Of a stretch of 64,000 nucleotides of DNA, positions 43,138 through 52,799 are shown piece after piece. A model generated the notes under the pieces. It worked only from the letters and a program-made list of their open reading frames with translations, was not told where the DNA came from and did no database searches. Made by a program: the position numbers and the translations under genes. This DNA comes from an uncultured Pelagibacteraceae bacterium (GTDB taxonomy: Bacteria > Pseudomonadota > Alphaproteobacteria > Pelagibacterales > Pelagibacteraceae), in contig CACOKN010000001.1 in assembly GCA_902627805.1 (NCBI GenBank), positions 124,001 to 188,000 of the forward strand, in the 5' to 3' direction. Every line of letters starts with the position of its first letter. Within the stretch, counting starts at the first letter, position 1.

Positions 43138-43568
43138 TAATTTTTTTTACTTTTAAAATTAATTCCGTATTCAGATCTTGGTCCTTTCCTTAGTCCAAAC
43201 GGACCAGATATAAATAATGTTAAAGGCTTTGTCCCAGGTTTTAAGTCTACTCTGTGTAAGTTATTTGCAGATCTAAATCCTATATAACCAGGGGGTCTCC
43301 AGAATTTTCCTGTGCTTAATGTCTCCCAATATCCTCCTCTTAATATTATGGTGATATATGGAAATGTATGATTATGAACACCTTCACCATGATCATCTGC
43401 TAACATTTCATGAATTAGAATATTAAATGGAAACCACTTTGGTCTATGTCTAAAGATAAGATAATATCTATTCATCCATGGTTTAGCCTCATGATATTTA
43501 GGATGTGTGGGACCTCTATCTAAAACAACTTTTTTTCTTCCTATTTTATCTAAAAATTTTAAAAACAT
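43137..43568 (-). CDS. Cupin-fold protein
   Basis: 143 residues. A single cupin barrel is suggested by the metal-type motif HNHTFPYITIILRGGYWE, the second motif NLHRVDL, and glycine turns at the expected places (PPGYIGFR). A basic, Trp-rich N-terminus (RPKWFPFN) precedes it. Substrate and metal are unknown; there is no signal peptide. It lies between bamB (2 bp) and zapE (1-bp overlap), so it is in the same transcript as envelope and division genes. Confidence 0.72.
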   Translation of the reverse strand: MFLKFLDKIGRKKVVLDRGPTHPKYHEAKPWMNRYYLIFRHRPKWFPFNILIHEMLADDHGEGVHNHTFPYITIILRGGYWETLSTGKFWRPPGYIGFRSANNLHRVDLKPGTKPLTLFISGPFGLRKGPRSEYGINFKSKKN

Positions 43569-43570
43569 AA

Positions 43571-44869
43571 CTAATCATATTGGGTTATTGAGCCATTTTT
43601 AACAATAAATAAATTTTCATTATATATTAAAGGTTTTGATATTAAATCTCTTGCAATTTTTTCAATTTTTAAAATGTTTCCAGCACTTAAACTTATAACA
43701 ATTAAATTTCCATCAGAATTTGTTAAATAAAGATTATTTCCACCTATGGTAAATCCTGTTGGTTTAATTTTTTTTCTTTTTTTTAAATTAAAATTTTTAT
43801 AAATATCGTTAATTCTAATTATGTTTCCTTCATTCTTTTGAATTGTAAAAAGATATCCGTTTTCAGATACAGTAAAAATAAAATTACTAATTATGATTGG
43901 TGTAAGAATAGAATTAATTTCACTTACCCAATTTGTTGTACCTGATGATAAATCTACAGAATAAAATTGATTTTTGTTATTAGAAAAAAAAATTGAGTTT
44001 CCATCACTAACTAATTTTGAGAAATTAAAACCATATGTTTCATTAACAATACTGCTTTTTTGTGTTGGGAGCTGCCATTGAATTAAACCTGATGAAATAT
44101 CAACTGCTGTGATATCCCCAACAGAGTTATTATATATCACTAAATTATCTTTTATTAGCATTGAGAATTTTGAATTTGAAACAGTAAAAGACTCTTCGGT
44201 TTTTATATTCCAGCACTCTGATCCATCCTTTATATAAAAACATCTTAAAGTATTTTTAAAATCAACTACAAAAAATTTGTCCTTAAAAATTTTGACTTCT
44301 GAATTAAATGGGTATTCACTTTTTTTTGACCAAATTAAATTTCCAGTTTGTAAATTGATACTTGAAATTTTTGCTATACTATCTGCAACCAACAAATTTT
44401 TGTCTGTCATAGCAAATGATAAGGTGGGCTGAATTTTCTTTTCTGTTTTTGAATAAAAGTTATTTTTCCAAACAACCTTTTTATTATCATTGAACCTGAT
44501 AATAGTTCCCTTCTTTTCGAAAACTATTACGCCATTATTTAAAATCAGTGGCTCAAAATTAAATTGATTAAAATTTTCTAGTTTTGAAAATTTATATTGA
44601 TTAACTTTATCAAGTTGACCATTATATTTTGATGATCCAAAGTTGTTTAGTAGATCAAAAATTTTATTATTATGCTCATTTTTTGATAAGTCTAATTTTA
44701 ATAAAGGATTAAATTCTCTTGAAATTATCTCTTTTTTGGTAAGAATTTTTTTAGAGACCTTATTCTCATTTTCAATATTTTCTTTTTTATTCCATATACG
44801 TGAATTTTCATTCAGAGAGCAATTAGATAAAAAAATTGAAAATATTAATATTACAAATACTTTATTCAC
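43571..44869 (-). CDS. bamB: BamB-like outer-membrane assembly lipoprotein (PQQ-type beta-propeller)
   Basis: 432 residues with a lipoprotein signal ending at C17 (FLSNC). The mature part has propeller repeats of the PQQ/BamB type: SSINLQTGNLIWSKKSE, AVDISSGLIQWQLPTQ, SVDLSSGTTNWVSEINS and VISLSAGNILKIEK. It would sit on the periplasmic face of the outer membrane and help BamA fold beta-barrel proteins. Its start overlaps the YfgM-like gene by 8 bp, an association common in proteobacteria. The order before zapE differs from the usual der neighbour. Confidence 0.82.
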   Translation of the reverse strand: MNKVFVILIFSIFLSNCSLNENSRIWNKKENIENENKVSKKILTKKEIISREFNPLLKLDLSKNEHNNKIFDLLNNFGSSKYNGQLDKVNQYKFSKLENFNQFNFEPLILNNGVIVFEKKGTIIRFNDNKKVVWKNNFYSKTEKKIQPTLSFAMTDKNLLVADSIAKISSINLQTGNLIWSKKSEYPFNSEVKIFKDKFFVVDFKNTLRCFYIKDGSECWNIKTEESFTVSNSKFSMLIKDNLVIYNNSVGDITAVDISSGLIQWQLPTQKSSIVNETYGFNFSKLVSDGNSIFFSNNKNQFYSVDLSSGTTNWVSEINSILTPIIISNFIFTVSENGYLFTIQKNEGNIIRINDIYKNFNLKKRKKIKPTGFTIGGNNLYLTNSDGNLIVISLSAGNILKIEKIARDLISKPLIYNENLFIVKNGSITQYD

Positions 44870-45506
44870 TCAAATCTCTGTTTAGTCTTTTTTGTGTTTC
44901 CTTGAGTATATCCAAATTAGCGTTTTCTAAAGTAATTATTTGACTAAAAAATTCTTTGGATTTTTGCCTTTCACCTTTAGAGTAAAAATACTCTGCTATC
45001 AAATATAAAGCATGAGACTTCCAAACACTTTTTGAATTGATTACAGGTTTTAAAATTTCTAAAATTTGACCTTCATTGATTGTATCAGCATTATAAAGAG
45101 CTTTTTTATAAATAATAAGATTCTTAATTTCACTATCCAATGAAGTTTTGTCAATCAATATATCAAACAAGCTATTAATTTTATTTTTATCACTCACTAG
45201 CTCATTATCTATTAAGTAATATAAAGCCAATGGAGAATAGGTTGGATCTTTGTTTTCTACTAACTCTTGCATCACTGATATAATCCCAGAATTGTCTCCA
45301 TTCTTATGTTTAATGATTGCACTATTATATTTGTCTGAAATTTTTATTTTATTTTTATCTTGATAAATTTGATATGAATAAAAACCGAGCAGAATCAATA
45401 TCAAAAAAATTAAAACAGATATGAGTAATTTTTTATTTTTTATAAAAAAATCTTTTATTCTCTGATTTCTGGTATTGCTATTAATGATTGCTATATCTTC
45501 ATCCAT
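44862..45506 (-). CDS. YfgM-like inner-membrane TPR protein
   Basis: 214 residues: a short cytoplasmic start, one membrane helix at about 26-48 (LLISVLIFLILILLGFYSYQ), then a periplasmic helical region with TPR-like pairs (SHALYLIAEYFYSKGERQKS). YfgM-type proteins act with the SecYEG/PpiD periplasmic chaperone network. Its position directly before bamB supports the assignment; the sequence itself is divergent and lysine-rich. Confidence 0.75.
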   Translation of the reverse strand: MDEDIAIINSNTRNQRIKDFFIKNKKLLISVLIFLILILLGFYSYQIYQDKNKIKISDKYNSAIIKHKNGDNSGIISVMQELVENKDPTYSPLALYYLIDNELVSDKNKINSLFDILIDKTSLDSEIKNLIIYKKALYNADTINEGQILEILKPVINSKSVWKSHALYLIAEYFYSKGERQKSKEFFSQIITLENANLDILKETQKRLNRDLSE

Positions 45507-45508
45507 AA

Positions 45509-48178
45509 TTAAATCATATTTCGAAGAACATATTGTAATATGCCTCCATTTTTATAATACTCTAGCTCATTTTTAGTATCTATTCTACAAAGTGCTTGGA
45601 TTGTTTTAATCTCACCTGAAGCATACTTAATTTCTACTTTAACTTTATCAGAAGGATTAATTCCATTTTCAAGATTGATTACACTTATCAATTCTGAACC
45701 AATTAATTTTAAGTTTTTCCTATCAATATTATCAATAAATTGTAATGGTAAAATACCCATCCCAATTAAGTTAGATCTATGAATTCTCTCAAAACTTTCA
45801 GCAATTACAGTCTTTACTCCTAAAAGTTTGGTTCCTTTCGCTGCCCAATCTCTTGACGAGCCAGTTCCGTATTCTTTTCCACCTATAACAACTAAATCTA
45901 TTCCTCTTTTTTTATATTCAACCACTGCATCATAAATTGGCATCACTTTTTTTTCTGGGTAAAGCGTTGTAAATCCACCTTCTGTGCCAGGTGCCATCTC
46001 ATTTCGTATTCTAATATTAGCAAATGTTCCTCTCATCATCACTTCATGATTTCCTCTTCTGGCGCCATAAGAATTATAATCTTTTGGTAAAATTTGGTGT
46101 TTCATAAAATATTCACCTGTAGGACTTTCTTTTTGAATATTACCAGCAGGAGATATATGATCTGTTGTTACCATATCACCCAAAATTAATAATGGACGAG
46201 CATCATGAATTTTTTTAAAACCTTCGGGTTGATCCGTAAGATTTTCAAAAAAAGGTGGTTTTTTTACATATGTAGAATTTTCTTCCCAATTATAAATACT
46301 ACTTTTTTCAGTTTTAATTTGTTGCCATTGTTTTGGTCCCTCAGAAACATTTGAATATCTTTTCACGAACATTTCTGGATTTAAAGATGATTTTAACACA
46401 TCTTCAATTTCTTTATTTGATGGCCAAATATCTTTCATAAAAATATCTTTGCCATTTTTATCTTTGCCGAAACTATCTTTATAAAAATCAAAATTCATAT
46501 GGCCAGCAAGAGCATAAGCAACGACTAATGGAGGTGAAGCGAGATAATTTGCTTTTATATGCGGTGAAATTCTACCCTCGAAATTTCTATTACCAGACAA
46601 TACTGAGACAGCATAGATGTTTTCTTTCTGAATAGAGTCAACAATCTCATCAGCTAATGGACCCGAATTTCCAATACATGTTGTGCAGCCATAACCAACT
46701 AGATGAAAACCAAGTTTATCTAAATAAGTATTCAAACCTGCATTCTCTAGATAGTCTGTAACAACTTGTGAACCAGGTGCTAATGAAGTTTTAACCCAAG
46801 GTTTTACCTCTAATCCTAATTCTACTGCTTTCTTAGCTAAAAGCCCTGCACCGATTAAAACATTTGGATTAGATGTGTTTGTACAAGATGTGATTGCTGC
46901 AATTAAAATAGATCCATCTTTTATTGAATATTCTTTATCTTTAACTTTTGAAGTTGAAAAATTTTTTTTACCAGTTACATCAGAAAAACTTTTCTTAAAA
47001 CTGGTTGAAGCATCGGTTAATAAGACCTTATCTTGTGGTCTTTTAGGTCCTGATATAGTAGGAACAATGGTTGTCATATCTAAAGTTAAAGTATCAGTGA
47101 ACTCAATATTTTCACTAGACCATAATCCTTGGGCTTTGGCATATTCCTCAACTATTTTAACCATAGTTTCATCTCTTCCTGAAAATTTTAAATACTTTAA
47201 AGTTTCTTCATCTATTGGAAAAAAACCACAGGTAGCTCCATACTCAGGTGCCATATTTGCAATTGTTGCACGATCAGCTAAAGTTAAATTTTTAAGACCA
47301 TCACCAAAAAACTCTACAAACTTTCCAACCACACCTTTATCTCTTAACATTTTTACAACTGTTAAAACTAAATCTGTTGCAGTAGTGCCTTCTGGCATTT
47401 TGTTTTTTACTTCAAAACCTATTACTTCAGGAATAAGCATCGAAATAGGTTGACCTAACATGCCAGCTTCTGCTTCAATACCACCTACTCCCCATCCTAA
47501 AACTGAGAGTCCATTAACCATGGTAGTATGACTATCGGTTCCTACTAATGTGTCTGGAAAAAGATAATTTTGTCCTTCAAACTCTTCACTCCATACTACT
47601 TTGGATAAGTATTCTAAATTTACCTGATGACAAATTCCAGTTCCAGGAGGAACTATTCTAAAGTTATTGAATGCTTGCTGACCCCATTTTAAAAAAGAAT
47701 ACCTCTCACCATTTCTATTAAATTCAATTTCAACATTTTTGTCGAATGAATCTGCTTTAGCAGACTGATCAACTTGAACTGAATGGTCGATAACAAGATC
47801 TACTGCGGAAAGTGGATTAATTGTATTAGGATCTTTATTTTTTTCTTTCACAGCTTCTCTCATAGCTGCCAGGTCAGCCACTGCAGGAATTCCTGTGTAA
47901 TCTTGTAATAATACTCTTGCAGGTCGATAAGCAATTTCTGTTTTAGATTTTTTTGATTTAAGCCAACCTTTAATTGCGTCAATTTGATTTTTTGTTACTG
48001 AAACATCATCTTCGTACCTTAATAAATTTTCTAACAAAACTTTAAGAGATTTTGGTAACTTTGAGATGCCCTCCAAACCATTTGCTTCTGCTTTTTTTAG
48101 TGAATAAAATTTGAATTTTTTGTTGTTTATTTCTATTTCAGATAACGTCTTGTATGAGTTGATTTTTCCTGGTTTCAT
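45509..48178 (-). CDS. acnA: Aconitate hydratase A
   Basis: 889 residues, full-length AcnA/IRP type. Cysteines for the 4Fe-4S cluster are in ITSCTNTSNP (near 435) and YGCTTCIGNSG (near 500). GTDSHTTMVNGL, EAEAGMLGQP and the swivel domain blocks ITTDHISPAG-type (TTDHISPAGN), EYGTGSSRDWAAKG and FERIHRSNLIGMG are present. It isomerises citrate and isocitrate in the TCA cycle and the glyoxylate shunt. It lies 2 bp before the YfgM-like gene. Confidence 0.96.
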   Translation of the reverse strand: MKPGKINSYKTLSEIEINNKKFKFYSLKKAEANGLEGISKLPKSLKVLLENLLRYEDDVSVTKNQIDAIKGWLKSKKSKTEIAYRPARVLLQDYTGIPAVADLAAMREAVKEKNKDPNTINPLSAVDLVIDHSVQVDQSAKADSFDKNVEIEFNRNGERYSFLKWGQQAFNNFRIVPPGTGICHQVNLEYLSKVVWSEEFEGQNYLFPDTLVGTDSHTTMVNGLSVLGWGVGGIEAEAGMLGQPISMLIPEVIGFEVKNKMPEGTTATDLVLTVVKMLRDKGVVGKFVEFFGDGLKNLTLADRATIANMAPEYGATCGFFPIDEETLKYLKFSGRDETMVKIVEEYAKAQGLWSSENIEFTDTLTLDMTTIVPTISGPKRPQDKVLLTDASTSFKKSFSDVTGKKNFSTSKVKDKEYSIKDGSILIAAITSCTNTSNPNVLIGAGLLAKKAVELGLEVKPWVKTSLAPGSQVVTDYLENAGLNTYLDKLGFHLVGYGCTTCIGNSGPLADEIVDSIQKENIYAVSVLSGNRNFEGRISPHIKANYLASPPLVVAYALAGHMNFDFYKDSFGKDKNGKDIFMKDIWPSNKEIEDVLKSSLNPEMFVKRYSNVSEGPKQWQQIKTEKSSIYNWEENSTYVKKPPFFENLTDQPEGFKKIHDARPLLILGDMVTTDHISPAGNIQKESPTGEYFMKHQILPKDYNSYGARRGNHEVMMRGTFANIRIRNEMAPGTEGGFTTLYPEKKVMPIYDAVVEYKKRGIDLVVIGGKEYGTGSSRDWAAKGTKLLGVKTVIAESFERIHRSNLIGMGILPLQFIDNIDRKNLKLIGSELISVINLENGINPSDKVKVEIKYASGEIKTIQALCRIDTKNELEYYKNGGILQYVLRNMI

Positions 48179-48181
48179 ATC

Positions 48182-48772
48182 TTATATATAAAATGTAATT
48201 ATGCTTAATAAAAGAAGCCCTGACATAACATAATTAAAGTACTTAATAAATTTATCATTTGTCGCAAATTTCCTCAAAAATTTACCTACAAAGGTCCACA
48301 ATGTAATACTTGTGACAGAAAATAGAAAAGCAAGAACAACTATTTGAGTCGCATAACTTATATAATTTACCCCTAATTCAACATAAGTAGAGACAACAAT
48401 AATTGCAACAGTGACGCCTTTAGGATTTAAATATTGAAATAAAAAAGTTTCAATAAATTTTACAGGATTTTCTTTTTGAGTTTCATTTGAAGAGGTTGAG
48501 AATGCGATTTTGTAAGCTAGATATATCAAAAATAAAGTCCCAAGATATCTAATGACTATTTGAATGATTGGAAATAATTTAAAAATATTTATTAAACCAA
48601 TCGACAAAAAAATCACTAATGAAGTAAACCCTAAAGTCACACCAAGAATATGAGGTATTGTTTTTTTTATCCCAAAATTAAATCCAGAGTAAGATGCGAC
48701 TACATTATTTGGACCCGGCGTATACGCTGTGACAAACCAAAATAAAGAAATTGATAATATTTCAGGATGCAT
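48182..48772 (-). CDS. LysE/RhtB-family amino-acid exporter
   Basis: 196 residues, about six membrane helices. The N-terminal block FVTAYTPGPNNVVASYSG and LGVTLGFTSLVIFLSIGL are typical of the LysE superfamily. The substrate could be lysine, homoserine/threonine or another amino acid. It is between csaA and acnA with 2-3 bp gaps, so it is probably co-transcribed with both. Confidence 0.87.
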   Translation of the reverse strand: MHPEILSISLFWFVTAYTPGPNNVVASYSGFNFGIKKTIPHILGVTLGFTSLVIFLSIGLINIFKLFPIIQIVIRYLGTLFLIYLAYKIAFSTSSNETQKENPVKFIETFLFQYLNPKGVTVAIIVVSTYVELGVNYISYATQIVVLAFLFSVTSITLWTFVGKFLRKFATNDKFIKYFNYVMSGLLLLSIITFYI

Positions 48773-48774
48773 AC

Positions 48775-49116
48775 TTAGGCTATTGGAAGACCATTTTCTG
48801 ATTGTTGAGATGGATGAACGAGAATCACTTTGCCTTCCTTATCAATCGAACCTAAAATCAAAACTTGAGACACCACTCCAGCAATATTTTTTTCAGGAAA
48901 ATTACAAATCCCAATTACTTGTTTGCCTTTTAAATTATCCTCATTGTAATAATGAGTAATTTGTGCTGAAGATTGTTTAATTCCTATCTCTTTTCCAAAA
49001 TCCACCTCAATTACTAAAGATGGTTTTCTTGCTTTCTCATTTTTTTTTACAGAAATTACTGTCCCTACTCGTATGTCAACTTTATCAAATATATCGTATG
49101 TTATTTGTTCTTTCAT
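48775..49116 (-). CDS. csaA: CsaA-like tRNA-binding-domain protein
   Basis: 113 residues, a stand-alone EMAP-II/tRNA-binding OB fold: DIRVGTVISVKKNEKARKP, LVIEVDFGKEIGIKQSSAQI, VIGICNFPEKNIAGVVSQVL and the C-terminal SQQSENGLPIA. CsaA forms dimers and has been described as a chaperone with tRNA-binding capacity. The gene is divergent from argE with only 29 bp between the two starts. Confidence 0.88.
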   Translation of the reverse strand: MKEQITYDIFDKVDIRVGTVISVKKNEKARKPSLVIEVDFGKEIGIKQSSAQITHYYNEDNLKGKQVIGICNFPEKNIAGVVSQVLILGSIDKEGKVILVHPSQQSENGLPIA

Positions 49117-49145
49117 AAATCCCGTATATATATTAGTTATTATTC

Positions 49146-50336
49146 ATGAGTACAGAAATTAATATTGAAAAATTATATGAAAATTGCATCAAAATTTTGA
49201 CCGATTTAATCGGTTTTAAAACAATTTCTGGAGACGATAATAGTAATTTAATTAATTATTGTGAAGAGTACCTTCACAAATTAGGTGCAACCTCATTTAA
49301 AACTTTTGATCAGGAAAAGAAAAGAGTTAATCTTTTTGCTACATTTAAAGCGAAAAAAACAAACGGAATAAAACCAATTATCTTATCTGGTCATACTGAT
49401 ACTGTTCCAGTTTCGAAAAATTGGAGCACTGATCCTTTTAAAGCTACAATCATAGATGATAAACTTTATGGTAGAGGTGCATGTGATATGAAAGGTTTTA
49501 TCGCGTGTGTTTTAGCTTATGCCCCAATCTATTCAAAAATTGAGTTAAATAGAGATATTCATTTTTCATTCACATTTGATGAAGAGACTGCTTGTCTTGG
49601 TGCGCCAATCTTGATTGAGGAATTAAAAAAAAGAAAAATTCAAGACGGCATATGTATAATTGGTGAGCCGACTAAAATGAAAATTATAGATGCTCACAAA
49701 GGTTGTTATGAGTATACAACTTATTTTGAAGGTCTAGCTGGTCATAGTTCAATGCCACATAAAGGGGTTAGTGCTGTTGAGTTTGCTTCACGTTACGCAA
49801 ACAAACTCATTGAATTAAGACAGAACTTAAAAAAAAGAGCCCCTAAGGACTCGATATTTGATCCGCCCTTTTCAACTTTGCAAGTAGGAGGAATATTTGG
49901 TGGCATAGCACACAATGTGATAGCTGATAAATGTTATATTGAATGGGAGACTAGACCGGTAGTGAAAGAAGATGGAGTTTTTTTAAATCAAGAAATAGAT
50001 AGGTATGCTAATGAAATTTTACTGCCAGAAATGAGAAAAGTTTTTCCAAATTCAAAGATAACTAAAAAGATAATTGGTGAAGTAACTGGTTTTGATCGTG
50101 TTAAAAACTCAGAGGCTTGTGAGCTAGTTTCAAGTTTGACTGGGGACAATTCGAGAGAGGTTGTTTCTTTTGGCACTGAAGCTGGCTTGTTTCAAGAGAT
50201 TGGGATGAGCACTGTTGTTTGTGGCCCTGGTTCGATTGAACAAGCTCACAAAGTTGATGAGTTTATTGAATTAAATGAAATAAAAAAATGTTTAAAATTT
50301 TTAGAGGGTCTTAAAAAAAAGTCTACTTTAAATTAA
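49146..50336 (+). CDS. argE: Acetylornithine deacetylase (M20 family)
   Basis: 396 residues. M20 metallopeptidase blocks: LSGHTDTVPVSKNW (first zinc histidine and aspartate), GRGACDMKGFIACVLA, FTFDEETACLGAPIL (catalytic glutamate), IGEPTKMKIIDAHKG and the dimerisation domain with AGHSSMPHKGVSAVEFA. It removes acetate from N-acetylornithine in arginine synthesis. A neighbouring agmatinase supports a role in arginine/polyamine metabolism, although other acyl-amino-acid substrates occur in this family. Its 3' end overlaps the convergent aldehyde dehydrogenase by 4 bp. Confidence 0.85.
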   Translation: MSTEINIEKLYENCIKILTDLIGFKTISGDDNSNLINYCEEYLHKLGATSFKTFDQEKKRVNLFATFKAKKTNGIKPIILSGHTDTVPVSKNWSTDPFKATIIDDKLYGRGACDMKGFIACVLAYAPIYSKIELNRDIHFSFTFDEETACLGAPILIEELKKRKIQDGICIIGEPTKMKIIDAHKGCYEYTTYFEGLAGHSSMPHKGVSAVEFASRYANKLIELRQNLKKRAPKDSIFDPPFSTLQVGGIFGGIAHNVIADKCYIEWETRPVVKEDGVFLNQEIDRYANEILLPEMRKVFPNSKITKKIIGEVTGFDRVKNSEACELVSSLTGDNSREVVSFGTEAGLFQEIGMSTVVCGPGSIEQAHKVDEFIELNEIKKCLKFLEGLKKKSTLN

Positions 50337-51766
50337 TTCCAGCCACCAACAGCTTTCACTTCTAAAAATTCTTCAAGACCATGTTCACCAGCTTCTCTAC
50401 CAATTCCAGAATGTTTAAAGCCTCCAAATGGTGCATCTACAGCAATACCAGCTCCATTTACGTCTACCATTCCTGATCTTAACTTTCTTGCAACTCTTTT
50501 AACTTTTTCTTTGTCTTGCGTTTGAATGTAATTTGTCAATCCATAAGGAGTATCATTAGCAATTTTAATTGCTTCCTCTTCATTTTCAAAAGGCATTACT
50601 GATAACACTGGACCAAAAATTTCTGTTCTTGCAACTTCCATATCATTTTTAACATCAACAAAAACTGTAGGTTTGACAAAGTATCCTTTTTCAAATCCCT
50701 CTGGTTTACCAGCTCCTCCAGCAACTAATTTTGCACCCTCATCAATACCCTTTTTAATTAAAGTTTGGATTTTATTATATTGAGTTTCAGAAATAACAGG
50801 ACCAATATGCTCTCCCTCCTTCTTTGGATCACCAACCTCAAAATTTTCAGTATATTTTTTTAATCTTTCTACAGCTTCATTATACATTGATTTTTCGACA
50901 AGCATCCTAGTTGGAGCATTACACGACTGACCAGAATTCCTGAAACATCTTAAAGCTCCTCTTTCAATAGCATCTGGATCAGCATCTTTAAAAATTATAT
51001 TTGCTCCCTTTCCTCCTAATTCTAAACTTACTCTTTTGAAATCTTTAGCTGCATTTTGTGAAATTAATGCTCCAGCTCGAGTAGAGCCAGTAAATGAAAT
51101 CATATTGACGTCAGGATGACTTGTAAGTGCATTACCAGTAGTTTCACCATCTCCATTTACTAAATTGAATACCCCAGCAGGAAATTTTGTTTCATCAATT
51201 AATTCTGCTAGAATCATTGAAGATAAGGGAGCAAGTTCAGATGGTTTTAAAATCATAGTACAGCCAGAAGCTAAAGCTGGTGCAACTTTAAGACAAACTT
51301 GGTTCATTGGCCAGTTCCATGGTGTAATCAAAGCACACACACCTTTTGGCTCATAAATTAATCTTTGATTTGGAGCATGCTCACCTAAAGGTTTTTCAAA
51401 TTCAAAATTTTTAAGATATCTAATAAATGATTTTAGATGTGCCGCACCTGTACCTGCTTGTAGTTTTGTTGCAAAGTCTTTGGGAGCTCCCATTTCTGTG
51501 GTAATAGCTGCAGCAATATCTGCCCATCTTTTTTTATAATTTTCGTACAATTTTTCTAATAATCTTATTCTTTCCTCTTTAGGGGAAAATGCCCAAGTGC
51601 TATAAGCTTTTTTTGCTGAACTTACTGCATAATCAATATCTTCTTTATTACCTAAAGAAATAACCGCACAATTTTCCTCTGTAGCAGGATTAATTACTTT
51701 TATTTCTTGTTTACTTTTCGGAGCAACCCATTTTCCATCGATGTAAAAATTTTTTTTATTTTCCAT
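50333..51766 (-). CDS. NAD(P)-dependent aldehyde dehydrogenase
   Basis: 477 residues, full-length ALDH fold. ITPWNWPMNQ (cofactor loop), ILKPSELAPLSS, FTGSTRAG, LELGGKGANI with the general-base glutamate, and the nucleophile cysteine in NSGQSCNAPTRM are all present. The C-terminal blocks EIFGPVLSVMPF and PFGGFKHSGIGRE are intact. The substrate cannot be read. Placement 21 bp after an agmatinase-type gene in the same direction would fit an aldehyde from amine oxidation, such as aminobutyraldehyde. Confidence 0.88.
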   Translation of the reverse strand: MENKKNFYIDGKWVAPKSKQEIKVINPATEENCAVISLGNKEDIDYAVSSAKKAYSTWAFSPKEERIRLLEKLYENYKKRWADIAAAITTEMGAPKDFATKLQAGTGAAHLKSFIRYLKNFEFEKPLGEHAPNQRLIYEPKGVCALITPWNWPMNQVCLKVAPALASGCTMILKPSELAPLSSMILAELIDETKFPAGVFNLVNGDGETTGNALTSHPDVNMISFTGSTRAGALISQNAAKDFKRVSLELGGKGANIIFKDADPDAIERGALRCFRNSGQSCNAPTRMLVEKSMYNEAVERLKKYTENFEVGDPKKEGEHIGPVISETQYNKIQTLIKKGIDEGAKLVAGGAGKPEGFEKGYFVKPTVFVDVKNDMEVARTEIFGPVLSVMPFENEEEAIKIANDTPYGLTNYIQTQDKEKVKRVARKLRSGMVDVNGAGIAVDAPFGGFKHSGIGREAGEHGLEEFLEVKAVGGWN

Positions 51767-51786
51767 ATCACACTCCTAACCTTTCC

Positions 51787-52749
51787 TTATTTTTTTGCAA
51801 ACAAATTAGTAAGTTCATAAACAATTGTTGCTGCAGCTAAAGATGTTACCTCCGCATGATCATATGCTGGGGATACTTCAACTACATCTGCTGAGATTAA
51901 ATTCATTCCTGACAAACCCCGAATTACATTAACCATTTCTCTTGAAGTCATTCCTGCAATTTCTGGTGTACCTGTTCCTGGGGCAAAAGCTGGATCTAAA
52001 ACATCTATATCAATTGATAAGTAAAATGGATTATCTCCAACTCTTTTTTTTATCCTTTCAGCTATTTTATCAGTTCCCTCTGTTTGAAATTCATCACAAT
52101 GAATTATTTTAAATCCAAAACTTTCATCATTTTTAATATCATCTCTACTATACAAAGGTCCTCTAATACCTACATGCATAGAAGCATCGTCTAAAAATAA
52201 ATTCTCTTCTCTTGCACGTCTGAATGGAGTTCCATGCGTATAAGGTGCCCCAAAATAAGTATCCCATGTATCTAAATGAGCATCAAAATGAACTAAAGCA
52301 ACTGGGCCTTTATTAATTTTGTTTACTGCTTTTAATAAAGGAAATGCAATTGTATGGTCACCACCTAAACTAATTATGCCTCCAGTTTTTTTCAGTAAAT
52401 CTGTAGCACCTTCTTCAATTTGTTTGATCGACTCATTAATATTAAAAGGATTACACGAAATGTCTCCAGCATCAGCAACTTGTTGTACTTTAAATGGTTC
52501 TACATCATAACTCGGATGATAATTTGTTCTTAAGTGTCTCGAAGCTTGTCTAATGCTTTGAGGACCAAACCTTGCTCCTGGCCTATAACTTGTGCCTGCA
52601 TCAAAAGGAATACCAACTATTGCAACATCACAATACTCAACATCTCTCAATTCTGGTAATCGTGCAAAAGTCGAGGGTCCTGCAAATCGTGGTACTTTGG
52701 TTCCACTTACTGGTTGGATTGGTTCCTTGGTACTTTTTTTTTTCATCAT
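51787..52749 (-). CDS. speB: Agmatinase / ureohydrolase family protein
   Basis: 320 residues. The manganese-binding blocks of ureohydrolases are intact: SLGGDHTIAFPLLKA, VHFDAHLDTWD, and SIDIDVLDPAFAPGTGTPE. DVVEVSPAYDHAEVTSLAAA closes the family signature. It should hydrolyse agmatine to putrescine and urea, or another guanidino acid; family members acting on guanidinobutyrate or related substrates look similar. No biosynthetic arginine decarboxylase is in the window. Confidence 0.82.
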   Translation of the reverse strand: MMKKKSTKEPIQPVSGTKVPRFAGPSTFARLPELRDVEYCDVAIVGIPFDAGTSYRPGARFGPQSIRQASRHLRTNYHPSYDVEPFKVQQVADAGDISCNPFNINESIKQIEEGATDLLKKTGGIISLGGDHTIAFPLLKAVNKINKGPVALVHFDAHLDTWDTYFGAPYTHGTPFRRAREENLFLDDASMHVGIRGPLYSRDDIKNDESFGFKIIHCDEFQTEGTDKIAERIKKRVGDNPFYLSIDIDVLDPAFAPGTGTPEIAGMTSREMVNVIRGLSGMNLISADVVEVSPAYDHAEVTSLAAATIVYELTNLFAKK

Positions 52750-52799
52750 AAAACTCTATCACATTCTTACAATTTGGAATATCTTCAATAATACTTTTT

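Noticed and set aside
46875-47453. 192-codon plus-strand frame
   Set aside because: It is fully antisense to aconitase, whose cluster cysteines and swivel motifs are intact.
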